The position numbers were made by a program, and so were the translations under genes. 6,288 bases of DNA, from contig CAIMDR010000248.1 of assembly GCA_903839795.1 (NCBI GenBank), positions 1 through 6,288 on the forward strand. The letters are read 5' to 3'. The notes under the pieces were generated by a model. That model was not told the DNA's origin and did no database searches. It saw nothing but the letters and a program-made list of their open reading frames with translations. Source of the DNA: an uncultured Methylococcaceae bacterium. Its GTDB lineage: Bacteria > Pseudomonadota > Gammaproteobacteria > Methylococcales > Methylomonadaceae. Positions 6,286 to 6,288 of this stretch are shown here, one piece after another. Position 1 is the stretch's first letter, and every line of letters starts with the position of its first letter.

Positions 6286-6288
6286 CTG

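Overview
The window holds a complete, standard bacterial urease operon, all on the + strand: ureJ/hupE - ureD - ureA - ureB - ureC - ureE - ureF - ureG. All eight genes are full length by family standards, with no frameshift or premature stop seen. Every catalytic and nickel-binding residue of UreC that I could place (His134, His136, Lys217, His219, His246, His272, Cys319, His320, Arg336, Asp360) is present, at the same positions as in the Klebsiella enzyme. The three-subunit arrangement (about 100, 105 and 567 aa) with UreDEFG accessory genes is typical of Proteobacteria. Moderate GC, protein sequence character and intergenic repeats of types I associate with gammaproteobacteria, including methanotrophs (Methylococcales), suggest such a host. 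That taxonomic guess is inference only.

Layout: 1-252 is a gap holding two palindromic repeat-like elements and a small hairpin before the operon. 253-1699 holds the membrane protein UreJ/HupE (probable nickel uptake or permease) and, 4 nt later, the chaperone UreD. 1721-2023 is ureA. 2024-2257 is an unusual 234-bp gap between ureA and ureB, filled by two hairpin-forming repeats that share one arm. 2258-4275 holds ureB and ureC, which overlap by 4 nt. 4276-4447 is a gap carrying a second, 78/81-identical copy of the hairpin repeat found before ureJ. 4448-6191 holds ureE, ureF and ureG, tightly packed. 6192-6288 holds more repeat-like sequence and the beginning of a further palindromic element cut by the window end.

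Working together: UreA, UreB and UreC form the urease apoenzyme, which hydrolyses urea to ammonia and carbamate (then CO2). UreD, UreF and UreG form the GTP-dependent activation complex that installs two nickel ions and carbamylates Lys217. UreE delivers nickel to UreG. UreJ/HupE probably brings nickel into the cell. The job of the operon is nitrogen acquisition from urea.

I see no undescribed enzyme system here. The parts worth a second look are non-coding: repeat elements inserted into a normally compact operon at the ureA/ureB and ureC/ureE junctions, their possible effect on subunit ratio or on ureE translation, and a direct-repeat pair that could delete ureJ-ureC.
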